The notes: generated from the letters alone by a model not told the origin. Counted from the first letter of the stretch, positions 34,590 through 46,700 are shown. The stretch: 64,000 nucleotides of DNA from an uncultured Clostridia bacterium (GCA_934463165.1 CAKSJG010000002.1:1-64000); one strand, 5' to 3'. Numbers and translations are program-made.

Positions 34590-37337
34590 TTATCTTGATA
34601 TATTCAGACTTCTTGCCCCCGTCAAAGGTTTTGCACTATCCAATGTTTCAAAAAACATTAGTTTGACATTTTCCGCCTCGCCGGATAACGGCAAACCTTC
34701 AACAGCGCCTGTATCGGAAGTATCAAGCTTTACAAGCTCCGAGCCGCTGTATTGCGCAACAATCAATACACCTGTTGCGTTAAACATTTTTACATCGATA
34801 TTATCGGAAGAAACAACACCGCGCGATATATATTCACCATTTTGCTTTACAATATATATACTTGAATCAGAAATATCCTTGACAACGTAATATTCAGCAA
34901 CTTTGCCGTCTTTGGAAACCACCGGAACAACATTACCGATTTCAATTAAATCGGTATCAGGATCAACCTGAGTATCTAATGTATAATCGGTATAAATTTT
35001 TATTCCGTCGGCTACGCACTCATTCCAAAGGTATGAATCGTTTTTATTGTCAATATATATTTCACGCTTTACATCATCAATTGCAAGATCACGAATTGTT
35101 GTAACAATCGGATCAACAATATCGGATTCGTAGTCATACTCGCCGGCATATACTTTGACGTTGTCAATAGCGGCAACAGCATTTGCGCCTGCAACATCAA
35201 ACCCGACTGTGTGGACATATTCACCTTTGCTGAATACGTTAAGATAACCAAGCTCTCTGCCGTTCAGGTATACAGTACCGCCGCCTTCATTTATGTTGAA
35301 TGTTGCGCCGATATGATACCAGAGACCCGGCTGCCATTTAAGCCCCGAATCTGAGGTCGAATTGTAACTGTTATCGTTTGAAAACAAAATTTTTCCGTCG
35401 GGTGCAAAGGTTACAATCGGTCTTACACTGCTCTCGTCAAATTCCTTAAGATATAAAACCGCACTGTTACCGATAGTATCGGGCGCAAGAACTCCCGATT
35501 CAACGGTAACCTTCTCTGAATCAAAATACATAAGAGGCTTGCTTTCAAGCCTTGCCTTTGCGCCGCTGCCAACGGTTATGTAATTTGCATTACCTAATCT
35601 GCCCTTACCGGAAGGCTTTATTTCAGAAGCGCCGCCGTTCAAAGAAAATAAACCGCCGTCCGTCTCAAAATCATTGCTGAACCAAACAGTGCTTTCGGTA
35701 TATACCGGCAGATATATTTCCGCACCGTCTTTAGCACGGAATACAACATTGTTTCCGGCAACGGATGATGCACTGCTTGCAGGATATCCGTCGAATGTGC
35801 GAACTTCAAACGGAACATTTGAAGCTGTATCTCTCACGAATTCGGCTACCGTATATGAATCATCCGCAACATAAATTGCGTCTGTCTTAATATCAGCCTT
35901 GCTGTTTGTTGCCGAAATTTCAGGATTCAGAATCTGCGCATCCGCATTGTAGCATGTAACGGACGAATCATCAATATAATACCCGTCCGCAACACCTGCT
36001 GTCATTACATATCGTGTTGTTATTTCGGAGGTCGACGATATAACCTCGGGTATTAAAATATCACTTGCGGCTTTAAATCCGTTTACGTATACGTCCATAA
36101 TATTGGGTGATCCGGTTTTGATAACAAAGTCATATTTATACCACTGATTTGCTCTCATTTTCGGTAATGAAGTACCTTTTGTATAAACATATAATCCATT
36201 TGCGTCAATTCTGAGGATATCTACATTTGAGCTTGCATGCAGCCTGATAATCTTACTTGCAGGCGAATCATTTCCGACTGCCAGAAGCGTGCTGTAGTGC
36301 AGTATATCGCCACTGCTGAAACCGCTGTTGCTTATAAGTATATCTGTCATTGCCGAGGTTGCCGCTGCCGACGGCGACTCACTGCCTGCAAACATCGACT
36401 TATCGGAATCACGTTTGCCAAACATACCGCTGACAACCGACGCACTTGAAGAATTATCAATTTTTATAACATTGCTGCCTATTGTGTTATTATCAAAAAA
36501 TCCGGAAAAAGGCTCCAGAAAATGTGATTTATATACACCGGCGTCAATTATTAAAGAAACATCGGATTTGTTGGCAACACTGACCAAAAAATTATCTATT
36601 CTCATTCCTGTAGCACTGCTTGTATTCGTTACAAACTGAAGTATGTCGAGAAAATATTCATTTCCCGTAAAATAAGGATCATCCATAGCTTTTACAAGCT
36701 TTCCGTCCTCGCAAAGATAAACCTTACTTGAATCAAAATCCAAATAGATATCAAAATTATACCACTCGTTTATACCGTAGCCGCACCAGTTGTCGCCCCA
36801 CACATATATTTTACCGTTTGTATGAAACTGAACAATTTCACAAAATGATTTATCTGTACTGCGTCTTATCTGGAAAGTTTTATTGGCAACTCTGTCTTCA
36901 GCAAGCATATCAAAATTGATATGCAAAACCTTACTCTCGCCTTTTTTTAACTTTAAATGATCGGGATAAAGCTTTGCGCCTACAGCATATGCATTTGCGC
37001 CGCTTAACGATTTGCGAAAGCGAAAAGCTTTATCAGCTCCGTCAGCAGAACGGGCAACAAATTCGGCAGCGTCTCTGTCATCGCCGTTTACGGGACCTCC
37101 GGGAGCATCTGTTTTTGAAGCAAAAAGCATTTCACTGCTTAACGAAACACCCTCGGAAACCATAGTTGAATCAGGGAAAGCTGCAGCATCCCATATGCCG
37201 CCGATACCATAACCGTTAAAATCATTGGTGTAGTGAATAATTGCAGAGCCCTCTGCAATTGCCGGAATTACAATATACGTAAACATAATTGCAATACACA
37301 GCATTAAAATAACAACTTTTTTAATAGAATTTCTCAT
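34590..37337 (-). CDS. Large secreted protein with repeated concanavalin/LamG-like domains
   Basis: This 915-residue protein has a signal peptide (KKVVILMLCIAIMFTYIVIP, cut near residue 28). At least three lectin-like beta-sandwiches follow at about 30-260, 265-480 and 540-765; each has the NQWYKYDFVIKTG, WYNFDIYLDFD or GLWYHIGATFNI strand and a VKVYAGEYDYE or NFLV ending typical of LamG/laminin-G relatives. The C-terminal ~140 residues (VVSKDGKVAEYYVV, VLIVAQYSGSEL, VKLMFFETLDSAKPL) match a terminal domain seen in other clostridial surface glycan proteins. No catalytic motif or SLH domain is visible. It probably binds glycan; its position 77 bp upstream of GH95 ties it to the degradation operon. 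Confidence 0.75.
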   Translation of the reverse strand: MRNSIKKVVILMLCIAIMFTYIVIPAIAEGSAIIHYTNDFNGYGIGGIWDAAAFPDSTMVSEGVSLSSEMLFASKTDAPGGPVNGDDRDAAEFVARSADGADKAFRFRKSLSGANAYAVGAKLYPDHLKLKKGESKVLHINFDMLAEDRVANKTFQIRRSTDKSFCEIVQFHTNGKIYVWGDNWCGYGINEWYNFDIYLDFDSSKVYLCEDGKLVKAMDDPYFTGNEYFLDILQFVTNTSSATGMRIDNFLVSVANKSDVSLIIDAGVYKSHFLEPFSGFFDNNTIGSNVIKIDNSSSASVVSGMFGKRDSDKSMFAGSESPSAAATSAMTDILISNSGFSSGDILHYSTLLAVGNDSPASKIIRLHASSNVDILRIDANGLYVYTKGTSLPKMRANQWYKYDFVIKTGSPNIMDVYVNGFKAASDILIPEVISSTSEITTRYVMTAGVADGYYIDDSSVTCYNADAQILNPEISATNSKADIKTDAIYVADDSYTVAEFVRDTASNVPFEVRTFDGYPASSASSVAGNNVVFRAKDGAEIYLPVYTESTVWFSNDFETDGGLFSLNGGASEIKPSGKGRLGNANYITVGSGAKARLESKPLMYFDSEKVTVESGVLAPDTIGNSAVLYLKEFDESSVRPIVTFAPDGKILFSNDNSYNSTSDSGLKWQPGLWYHIGATFNINEGGGTVYLNGRELGYLNVFSKGEYVHTVGFDVAGANAVAAIDNVKVYAGEYDYESDIVDPIVTTIRDLAIDDVKREIYIDNKNDSYLWNECVADGIKIYTDYTLDTQVDPDTDLIEIGNVVPVVSKDGKVAEYYVVKDISDSSIYIVKQNGEYISRGVVSSDNIDVKMFNATGVLIVAQYSGSELVKLDTSDTGAVEGLPLSGEAENVKLMFFETLDSAKPLTGARSLNISR

Positions 37338-37354
37338 TTTCCAAATTCCTTTCT

Positions 37355-37393
37355 TTAAAATTTTTTCTCTTCCATATCGTTATTCTTTGGCAT
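37355..37393 (-). CDS. Possible 12-codon leader ORF
   Basis: AAAAGGAGTG precedes ATG 37393, which opens MPKNNDMEEKKF and stops 17 bp before the start of the 915-residue gene. The ribosome site is stronger than that of the main gene. It could be a leader for translational coupling across the 207-bp gap, or chance. That gap otherwise shows only a weak A/T hairpin. Confidence 0.25.
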   Translation of the reverse strand: MPKNNDMEEKKF

Positions 37394-37544
37394 CACTCCT
37401 TTTTTGCGGTTTTTTTCAATACCGTGCAAATTTCATTAACAAAGCAAAGCTGCAGCCGAATTCGCTTTTCCGCATTAAATTTGATTTTTTTATAAAAATC
37501 ATGAATGTATTTCGGTAAGACACCTTTATTCCCTATTTAAGCAA

Positions 37545-40208
37545 TCACTCTGTAAAATTATATGTGAAAATTTTACTTGAAACAGGAATGCGTGTAGCCC
37601 AACCATCTATAACAAAAGCTGCAACCGATGGGTTGACAGAAGGTATTGACAGTTTCGGTGCGGTTACTATCGTTTCGCCTTTTTCCGCAACACATGTTTT
37701 AGATATAATTTCCTTTACAACGCCGTTTTCGTATGTTACCATGACAACGGTAACATTTCGCGCCAACGCTGAATTAAAAATTTTTGCCGTAAAAAATATA
37801 TCGTCCACCGCAGTAAAGAAACCACTGCAAACATCAAGTTCTCTCGGAGCAACACTAAAATGTCCGACTATTTTATGACCGAACGGACTTCCGCTTGCAA
37901 GCTTCGTATTTTCGTCAAAAATAACTGTATAAGTATACGCGGATTCGAGATTATTTTTAAATGTTACGGCAACCTCGTTCGGGGTCCGTTTTTTCACACT
38001 TTCAATTTCGGCATCCCCGAGTTCATTTTTTATCTTAACGCTGTTAAGCTCAATATCGCCGATTTCACCATTTAAAACACAAATTATGTTCTTTGAATCA
38101 TACGAAACCGGCGATTCGCCGTACGCTCCGACAATACTTACAATCTGCGGATAATCACCTGTTAAATACGCTTTTATATTTGAGCACGAAATTAATCCGT
38201 CTTTGCCTGCTCCCTGCAAACATGTAAGTCTTATTAATGCTACCGAATTGAAATTCGAATTCTCAATGACAGTTTGCGTTTCTGCCGCTGTCATTCCTGA
38301 ATTGATATCAATGAGTTTAAATTCAAAGCTTTTGTTTTTTGCGTCAACCCTACATAACATACGATATTTTCTATCCGGCTCATATTCACCTATATTTGTT
38401 CCCGAGCTGTAAATTATACCGCCGACAAATTCAATAATACCATGTATATCAATCTTTGTTTCACCGTCATTTTCCAAGCCCCTTATCATTACGCTCCCGT
38501 TAACATCAATGCTGCTGAAGCTTATATCCGATTCACATGAGAGCACTGCATTTGAGGCTGTATACTCAAAAGTCAGATTTTCACCGACACATATATCTCC
38601 GTAATCGTCTCTCGACTTTACCCTTCCTTTAACGTCATAAATACACACGGCATCATTAAGATCAGAATCATAGCTTTGAGAAATATATATTTTAACGGCG
38701 TCACTTGCAGATTTGCCGCCGATGTCATATGCGACTGCCTTAACCGTATGCTCTCCGAGCTCACAATAACCCAAGTCAAACACATAAGGAGCCGATGCTT
38801 TTCTGCCTATGATTTTGTTATCCAAAATAAGCTCAACATATGCAACGGCGCTATCGTCGGCAGCGTAGACACTAATTTTCGGTATTTCATCCAAACTGAA
38901 CGTTTTCCCGTCAAAATCGCCTTCAATCTTTACCGCAGGAGGCTCATCCGTAAAAACAGAAATTACAATTTCATCGCATTTTCTGCTGCCGCCCAAAATA
39001 TCATGTACCACCGCATAAATTCTGTATTCTTTGAATTCATCACTAATCAAGACGCTGCAGTTATACGGATAATCCGCATCACTGAAAACCAGTATGTCAT
39101 TTGCATAAAACTCTACTCTCTCTATATCTGTACAATCACTGCCTGCCTCAGCGGTTATGATTACAGTGCTTCCTTCTTCGGCAACCTCACCCGACTTCGG
39201 AGAAGTTATGCGCACATACGGCAAGGAATAATCGGGCGGAGCAGTTGTAAAGACATATTCGCTTTTATCAATCTTATTTAAATAAAAATCTTCTGCATCA
39301 GACACACAAATTTTATATTTTTTTAACGGTTCAAGAGGCTTTGTAAGCTTTGCTGAGGCAACAAAACCGTTAATTTCGAATTTTTCATCTACAGGCTCAT
39401 ATGTATCGGAATTCAAACCGGACACATACAGAGATATATTAACATTTCCCTTTGGTATTGTTGCAAAGTTGACTGTTAGCTTATCTGTTTCAGAAACATC
39501 GACCATCTCCGATTTATCGGAAGGCTTAGTAGTAATGTTCAATAATGTTGCATTTGTTGTACAAAAGCTGTATAAATTAAGAACAGATCGTGTTTCATTT
39601 ACGTTGCAGGCATTTAAAAACATAAACTGAACGCCCGACTCGCCGACTTCGTCCCCGATGAACGAATTATTTTCAGAAAGCAGCTCACCGTCAAGATAAG
39701 CACTTATTGTAGATTGTTCTATATCAACTGCAAGAATCATTGAGTGCCTTACATCATAAAAGTCGGACTGCGCATACATTGTCAAAGACGATCCGATACG
39801 GATTGTATTATCCTGAATCCAGACAAGACGGGATTTTCTGCTTGCGGCTGTATCATCACCACTCCAAACTATGTAAAAATACTTATTAAGCTTTACGGCA
39901 TCTGATGAACAAACCATAAAATCAAACGAAATCAAAAGCTTGTCATTACCGGATATACCAAGCTTCGGCGAACAAAACCTTGCCTCGGCTTTGCCGGAAG
40001 CGGCTTGCGTGTCGGCATCGAGAGAGACGTACCCGCAATCGGTATTTACTGCGGCATTAAATGCTGACGATTTCCAGCCGTTAAAAGATTCAGCCTCCGA
40101 AAAATCAAATTGCATCTGCGCAATTGTCTGAGCATCTTCAGCATAAGTCTGAACAATACTTCCTAATACTAATAAAAGAATCAATATAGCTGATATAAAT
40201 TTTCTCAT
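37545..40208 (-). CDS. Large secreted multidomain Ig-like/lectin-like protein
   Basis: This 887-residue protein has a signal peptide ending at TYA|ED. A concanavalin-like sandwich occupies about 30-220. A SbsA-type Ig-like domain (TKPSDKSEMVDVSE to YVFTTAPP) follows at about 230-330, then two Ig-like repeats (YVRITSPKSGEVAEEGSTV and PPAVKIEGDFDGKTF) at about 335-510, a second sandwich at about 515-690, another SbsA-like domain, and a C-terminal ~100-residue domain resembling that of its neighbour. No catalytic or SLH motif is seen. AAAGGAG precedes ATG 40208. Likely a glycan-binding or spacer protein on the cell surface. Confidence 0.75.
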   Translation of the reverse strand: MRKFISAILILLLVLGSIVQTYAEDAQTIAQMQFDFSEAESFNGWKSSAFNAAVNTDCGYVSLDADTQAASGKAEARFCSPKLGISGNDKLLISFDFMVCSSDAVKLNKYFYIVWSGDDTAASRKSRLVWIQDNTIRIGSSLTMYAQSDFYDVRHSMILAVDIEQSTISAYLDGELLSENNSFIGDEVGESGVQFMFLNACNVNETRSVLNLYSFCTTNATLLNITTKPSDKSEMVDVSETDKLTVNFATIPKGNVNISLYVSGLNSDTYEPVDEKFEINGFVASAKLTKPLEPLKKYKICVSDAEDFYLNKIDKSEYVFTTAPPDYSLPYVRITSPKSGEVAEEGSTVIITAEAGSDCTDIERVEFYANDILVFSDADYPYNCSVLISDEFKEYRIYAVVHDILGGSRKCDEIVISVFTDEPPAVKIEGDFDGKTFSLDEIPKISVYAADDSAVAYVELILDNKIIGRKASAPYVFDLGYCELGEHTVKAVAYDIGGKSASDAVKIYISQSYDSDLNDAVCIYDVKGRVKSRDDYGDICVGENLTFEYTASNAVLSCESDISFSSIDVNGSVMIRGLENDGETKIDIHGIIEFVGGIIYSSGTNIGEYEPDRKYRMLCRVDAKNKSFEFKLIDINSGMTAAETQTVIENSNFNSVALIRLTCLQGAGKDGLISCSNIKAYLTGDYPQIVSIVGAYGESPVSYDSKNIICVLNGEIGDIELNSVKIKNELGDAEIESVKKRTPNEVAVTFKNNLESAYTYTVIFDENTKLASGSPFGHKIVGHFSVAPRELDVCSGFFTAVDDIFFTAKIFNSALARNVTVVMVTYENGVVKEIISKTCVAEKGETIVTAPKLSIPSVNPSVAAFVIDGWATRIPVSSKIFTYNFTE

Positions 40209-40254
40209 GTTTTCTCCTTTCTTACCGCTATCGGATTATTGAAATATTCTGTTC

Positions 40255-43200
40255 TTACGGCAGAGGAACAAAACTTACCGATAAGTTAATATCCTTACTG
40301 CCGGATATTTTTATCTGCAGTTTTTGATAATCTTCATTTGAACTGTTTTGATTAACACCCATATCAAAAAACGGCTCCGCCTTTTCGCCAGTAAGCTGCG
40401 TATTGTTTGCATCGGAAGAAACGTTAACTCTAAGCCTTTTGCCGTTTAAAGTAAGCTCGGCAGCAGTATTATCGATAATTCTGATATTTGCTTTTGTATG
40501 CATAAACCAATATACCGTGCTGTCGCAGCTTTTCAGATGAATTTCATCATCAATCCGAGCCGATGACCTTCCGTTTGTAAGCCTAAAGCTCCTCTTAACA
40601 GAATTTGCTTTTTCTGAATACGCCGAAGTTAAATCAAGAATGCTGCAAGGATCACTATCATTAAAATTGCAGCTGATAACCTTTGTATCAGCATTTATAC
40701 TTTGACCTGCCGACATATCCGGGTCTATCACAAGCGTGTTATGAGCTTCTGCTCTTGTACGATAATATTTATATCTTTCAGCCTCATCAAAATATCCCGG
40801 TGCATTGTAATTGTCGGCACCCAAATCGCATGCCCACCTCTCTCCCATTGCTTCAAAAATAAAAGTTCCGCAATCAATATGAGAATGGTTTTCATAAGCT
40901 TTTCCGCCATGATATGAAATCCAAACTGAATTTTTATCCCAACCGCTCCTGGATGAAACATATTCAACACCCCTGAAATATGCGTCAAGAGGCATATCAA
41001 TATATGCGGAAGAATATGAATCATCATAAAAAATCAAATCGTAAACAGACGGACTCAAGCTTCTGCTTTCTATAGCTGACACTCGTGCAATGCCGTATTC
41101 AGGTTTGTTGTATATCTTTGCAAGCCACATAAGCTGAGGCGTATCACCGGGATTTAACCATGCATCATGAAAATTGTTTATTACTTCCGCTCCAATTATT
41201 TGAAGCATGAAATCTCCCGCTTTATCCATGCCGTCATAGCTTGATATTCCGAAATTGCTTCCAAAGCATCCGACAAGTGAACGTTCAGCGATCGATAACA
41301 TTTGAAACATAAATTCAACATAGTCATATCCTTCCGTCCACGCGCCGTCGGGCGAGAATTTTTTAAGCGGAAGCTTTAAACTTTGTAAAGCTTTTTTTAT
41401 AATGTAAAAGCTTAGTTCGGGCTCATTATCGGCAATTGCTGCCGCACCAACTATCATACCGCCGTTGCATACAACATTCCAATTATGGTCAGCAAACTGC
41501 CACCAACCGGTGTTATTTTCCCCTCCGGTTCCACTGTATGCCTCTTTGCCTTCAGCGACTCCCTTATTCTTGATATATCCGCTTATCTGCGTACGCTGTT
41601 CATCGGTAAAAGCATCGTACATCCAGTCATACCCTATAGCAAACGCTCCCGTCATTTCGGCAGTGCCGAGGAAGTGATGCGGAGCCCAATCCCGGAAATT
41701 GCCTGCCTTGTTCATAATTTCATATGCTTTGTCGGCATATACTGCGTTATCCGTAATCTGATATGCCATTCCTAAATTTTCCATGAATTTGCGCACCTTT
41801 TGAGCCATATACAGCAAAGTGCCGTCGGATATTGCACTGTAGTATATTTTATATTCGCTGTCTGAATCAATATCCGCGAGAACAATTCTGTCTGCTTCCG
41901 AAATAATCGCACTCTTCCAGCCGGACAGATCTGAGTTATTTTTTATTTTTTCAAAATCGCTCTTTGAAGCAACAATTCTGGGATGAATATTTTGCCCGTG
42001 TATTGCAAACAAACGGCTTAGCTCATTATATACAGGAGTATCAAACACAGATTGATTATAGACCGACTTACGCTTTAAAGGTATAATTCTGTCTGTAGAT
42101 TCCATAATGAAAATCTCAAGCGTATCGCCGGACATACTGCCGTCAATTTCAATATCGCAATCAATTACGGCAGCTTCATGAGAATTTATTATATACTCAT
42201 CTGAAATCTGAACCTTGCGCAGGTTATTATTTCTCATATGGCTCAGAATCATCCTCGCACTTTTGGGAATATTTGTATCATTAACAATCAATGATTTTCC
42301 TTTTATTCTCCCGTTTTTAAAATTATTTACCGGATACAGACTGTCATATCCAAGCTCTGATTCAAGCAAATAGTAAATTGCACACTCCCCCACAAACAGT
42401 CCCATGCGTATCGATGTGTCCGAGCTGTATTCAATGTCGTCAATATATATATCGGCTTCATAAGGATTTGAATTATATTGCGGCGTTGCTTTAACAATTG
42501 TTTGAAACCTGAACAAGCACGACTGCACACAAAAATCCTTCCAGGAGCTTTCGTGAACGGCTCTGAAGTTCTCCACCCGACATTTCATAACACCGTCCCG
42601 ATAAACAGCAATTTCACCTGACGCAGAATTTATTTTTACTGTAATATCAGCATACAGACTGTCTGAAATTTCTTCGGTATTACCCTCCATTTGCGGAAGA
42701 TACTCTATTTTACCGTCGGCAAGACGAACAAAATTAATAATTGTTTTATATTCATCCGCTGAGCCGACCTCCGATCTGAGGCTTGCAACAACACCGCCCT
42801 CGTTGCTGTTTGCGTTGCGTATCCGAAAAGCAAAAACCGATTCATACCCCAAATGCAAGCTGTCTGTTGTGAAAACCGAGCCTTTGGGCACACCTGATTC
42901 GCCGACAATGTTTATGTAAGAAATACGATTGTTATTCTCTTCGACTATTTTAACATCTTTTTTTTCAGCAATCATTTTTGTGCCGTTATATTGCCCAGAC
43001 GTACAATCCTCAAAATTTTCGGCTAAAAAATCCGCGTTGTCGGTGCACTTGTAAGAAATATTATCCACATAAGCTTCTGCCTTATATGATTCGAATTCAC
43101 TGTGCGGCGATGCTTTAACCGATGTTTGAAATCTGAATAAGCACTGCCTGACGTCAAACTCTCTCCACGACGCTTCGTTAAGGCTTTTATAGTTTGAAAC

Positions 43201-43755
43201 CGTACTCTTGATATTGCCGTCTCTCCAAACACTTATTTCACCCGTTATATTATTCATTCTCACCGTAATGTCGGCATATTCATTATCCGACAAAGATTCT
43301 GATACCGGCGACATCTGCGGAAGATATACTATACTCCCATTACTTACATCAACAAAGTTGATTATTGAGCTGTATTCGTTCGGTAAACCGTAATCGGACC
43401 TTAGCTGAGCAACTATTTTGCCCTCAGAGCTTCTTGCATTTCTGATTTTAAATGTGAATATTGACTCGGAATTCAGCATAATGGATTTAGACGTAAAAAC
43501 CGAGTTATTACCTGACCCTAATGATCCGTTTACCGTTATTCGGCACACACGGTTGCCTCCTTCTTCAACAACCTCTGCATCTTTTTTTTCGTCAATCATT
43601 TTTGTTCCCGTATATGCACCTACGGGTAGCATATCAAAGTTTTCAAACATTATGTGCGAGCTTTGACCGGATGATGAGGCTTCGGCATATTGCGGAATAA
43701 GAATAATTTTAAAAATCAGGATAAGACTCAAAAATAATGTTAAAATTCTTCTCAT
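40255..43755 (-). CDS. Heparinase II/III-like polysaccharide lyase with N-terminal lectin-like domains
   Basis: This 1166-residue secreted protein has signal peptide ILTLFLSLILIFKIIL. Two homologous concanavalin-like modules occupy about 30-220 and 240-450, sharing GTKMI.EKKD, LPQM and ADITV. Then comes the lyase: HPRIVASKSDFEKI near 590, the helical toroid with TGAFAIGYDWMYDAFTDEQR and HNWNVVCNGGMIVGAAA, and the C-terminal heparinase II/III beta-sheet domain with HGGKAYENHSHIDCGTF near 962, whose His/Tyr residues belong to the active site in the family. It should cut a uronate-containing polysaccharide by beta-elimination. ATG 43755 is used because GGAGG overlaps the GTG at 43761. It is 11 bp from its larger paralogue. 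Confidence 0.88.
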   Translation of the reverse strand: MRRILTLFLSLILIFKIILIPQYAEASSSGQSSHIMFENFDMLPVGAYTGTKMIDEKKDAEVVEEGGNRVCRITVNGSLGSGNNSVFTSKSIMLNSESIFTFKIRNARSSEGKIVAQLRSDYGLPNEYSSIINFVDVSNGSIVYLPQMSPVSESLSDNEYADITVRMNNITGEISVWRDGNIKSTVSNYKSLNEASWREFDVRQCLFRFQTSVKASPHSEFESYKAEAYVDNISYKCTDNADFLAENFEDCTSGQYNGTKMIAEKKDVKIVEENNNRISYINIVGESGVPKGSVFTTDSLHLGYESVFAFRIRNANSNEGGVVASLRSEVGSADEYKTIINFVRLADGKIEYLPQMEGNTEEISDSLYADITVKINSASGEIAVYRDGVMKCRVENFRAVHESSWKDFCVQSCLFRFQTIVKATPQYNSNPYEADIYIDDIEYSSDTSIRMGLFVGECAIYYLLESELGYDSLYPVNNFKNGRIKGKSLIVNDTNIPKSARMILSHMRNNNLRKVQISDEYIINSHEAAVIDCDIEIDGSMSGDTLEIFIMESTDRIIPLKRKSVYNQSVFDTPVYNELSRLFAIHGQNIHPRIVASKSDFEKIKNNSDLSGWKSAIISEADRIVLADIDSDSEYKIYYSAISDGTLLYMAQKVRKFMENLGMAYQITDNAVYADKAYEIMNKAGNFRDWAPHHFLGTAEMTGAFAIGYDWMYDAFTDEQRTQISGYIKNKGVAEGKEAYSGTGGENNTGWWQFADHNWNVVCNGGMIVGAAAIADNEPELSFYIIKKALQSLKLPLKKFSPDGAWTEGYDYVEFMFQMLSIAERSLVGCFGSNFGISSYDGMDKAGDFMLQIIGAEVINNFHDAWLNPGDTPQLMWLAKIYNKPEYGIARVSAIESRSLSPSVYDLIFYDDSYSSAYIDMPLDAYFRGVEYVSSRSGWDKNSVWISYHGGKAYENHSHIDCGTFIFEAMGERWACDLGADNYNAPGYFDEAERYKYYRTRAEAHNTLVIDPDMSAGQSINADTKVISCNFNDSDPCSILDLTSAYSEKANSVKRSFRLTNGRSSARIDDEIHLKSCDSTVYWFMHTKANIRIIDNTAAELTLNGKRLRVNVSSDANNTQLTGEKAEPFFDMGVNQNSSNEDYQKLQIKISGSKDINLSVSFVPLP

Positions 43756-43766
43756 GCGCACCTCCG

Positions 43767-46700
43767 TTATTTATATATGCATGCAAACTCCGTAATACTG
43801 TTCCAATTATTAACGGAATTTCCGTAGCAATTCAGTCTTACATATCTTGCGGTTGTCTCCGGGACATGTATAACTTCAATTTCGTTTGTAAGGCTTGTAG
43901 TTCCTATATAAATGTTTTTCCACTCTATTGCGTCATCCGAAACGTCAACACTGTATGATAATGTACGTACTTCACCGTTGTATGTTGCAATTCCGAATGC
44001 ATTGAGCTTCTGCTGCTCTCCGAAATCAAGCATAACCCACTGATCAAGTCCCTCTGCCGACCATCTCGTATTCAAATCGCCGTCAATCACATTAACATCC
44101 ATGTTTTCTTCCTGCGGATTTTCGCTGGCTATAACATTTTTAACCTTTATTCTATCAATACCGTCATTGGCATTATTTACAAAAATTTCACGGTAGCCTA
44201 TGTAATAATACGAATATAGCTCATGGTTGTTTTTATTTATAACCTTAATAACACTTGTTTCGGATAAGCTTTGCGCATCGGTAACCTCACAGTAGCAATC
44301 CTCAGGCACATCTGCCGTAACTTTCGGCACTCCGCTGCCCGTCGGAACATTAATACGATAACTGTTTTGAGCCTTATCGAATACTGTTATGACATCACCG
44401 TCTGTATATATCATATCCGCCTTCGGAAGCCTCGACATTTTTCCGTCGGGAACTGACCAGTTAGCTATTGGCAGATCACTCATGGGCTCCCTGCTTGCAG
44501 GATCATCATACGGAATAATTTTCACTTCAATATATGTATCGCCATCGCTCTTAAATTTAAGAGCAAGCTTGGTATACTGCGAGTTATCCGCTTGATTTTC
44601 CACAACGGGAGACGTGTCAAGCGGCTTTGCATCCATATCCGATAGAATAAACTCTTTTGCATTGGTTTTAAACCGAACCAGAAATTTCTTGCTGTTAATT
44701 GTTAAAATCGCCGTATTATTGTCAACAATCTTTACATCGGCCTTTGTGTGCATAAACCAATATGCCGTACTTGACTTTTTGAGGCACATTTCATCCCTTA
44801 TAACAACACTGCGCCTGTCATCTTCAAGTTTATAGCCTCTTTTATATGACGATGCATACGCCTTATATGCATCATCAAGATTTAAAACACTGAAAGCCCC
44901 TCGCTCTTTGCTCTCAAGAGTTTCAACCTTTGATACGCTTGTAAGAGAAATACCCTCGCTCTTGTCCGGATTTATGACAACCATGTTATGTCCCTCGGGA
45001 CGAGCTCTGTATAGTGTATATCTCTCATCGCTGAAATATTTTGGATGAGAATAGCTCTCAGCTCCTAAGTCGCTTGCTATTCTTTCACCAAGCATGTCAA
45101 TTACGAATGTTCCGCTGTCAACATGACCATGATTTTCATCGGCTTTTCCGCCGTGAAAAGATATGTATGTTCCGCTCTTGTCGCTCCATGATGACCTCAT
45201 GGATACTGCCTCGCTGCCTCTGAAATATTTATCGAGAGCAAAATCGGAGTTTGAATCCAGCTGACTTGTATTACACAATATCATATCAAGAGTTGACGGA
45301 TATAAATCATAGCTTTCCATTTCTTCATATCTTATCTTTGCAACAGCAGGGGCGTCATATTTATCGGCAAGCCAAAACAGAAGCGGCGACATATACAAAA
45401 CCTCACCTGCGTCATGATAATTATTTGCAGCAACGTAGCCGTTTGCATAAATCGGTGTTTCTGCCGTTTTGCTTATCCCCGGCGCTTTTGAAATGTTAAA
45501 ATCTTCTTTAAATGTTGCATCAAGACTACTGCATGCTCTGACAAAAAATTCGGTTGCAAACTCCCAGTATCCTATTCCCTCAGACCATGCTCCGTCGGGA
45601 TAGTATGAAGCAAGTGCGAATTCCATGCCTCTTAAAGCGTTCTCAATAACTTTTGAGCATACATCGGGATAAACATCCATAAGCGCAACGGCTGCACATA
45701 TGCTGCCGCCATTGCAGACAAGATTCCAGTTAATTGTTTCTTTTGCCCACCAGGCGCCCTCACCATAGTAACCGGAAAGCGCATAATTCAAGCCCTTTTT
45801 CATCATAGCATTTTCAAGAAAGCTCTTTTGGGCGTCTGTCCAGCAGCTGTAGAGCCAGTCATAGCCTATGGCAAATGCCGTCATATACTCCGATGTGTTA
45901 AGAAAATGCTCCGTAACCCAACCGGGAAAATTGCCGGCAGTCTCAAGCTCTTCCCATGCTCTTTCGGCATACTTTATATCATTTGTCAAAATATATGCCA
46001 TTGCAAGCGCTTCAATTCTGTTTTTGATAGCCTGCGGGATCGGAAGCAAATCGGTACCGGACGTAACCGAAGGGTCAAACTGCTTCGGCGCAGTCTTAAG
46101 ATAAGAATCAGCCATAAATATTACTTTATCGCCCCATTTTTTCATTATTCCGCCTGCGTTGTAATTGCTTTTTATACTATTGAATTTTTCTGATGTAAGC
46201 ATAACTCTCGGGTGAACGTTTCCGGAGGTTTTATTGAACTTTTCCGTTATTTCGGTTGCTGTGGGGCGGTCATAAAGCATATAATTGTTTGCATTTGAAA
46301 CAAATACGGGATCCATATCGAGTTTATCATCACTTATGACAATAAGACCATGTTCATCCCAAAAAACATTTTTACCGAGAGCCTCCTCAGCCAATGCACG
46401 AAGCGGCAAATATGCAGCACCGTTTTTTATTTCGGGAGCAACACCAAGATCAACCCTTTTACCGTTAACAGTCATTGATTTTTCACCGACCGTCATCTCA
46501 ACTATGCTTCCGATCATGACTTTTTTATTCTCCGCGTCCCACGTCACATCAAAGCCAAAGCCCTCGGATACGGCTCTGACGGGAACAAGTGTTCTGTCTT
46601 CCTTAATATACGGCGGATTATCAAGCTTAAGTTTTTTTCCGTCAGCGCGTAGGATTGTTCCACCGTACAGATGAAGTGCAACGCTGCCTCCGAGTTTTTG

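Noticed and set aside
38676..39281. 201-codon plus-strand ORF
   Set aside because: Lies fully inside the 887-residue secreted protein on the other strand and shows no family motif.
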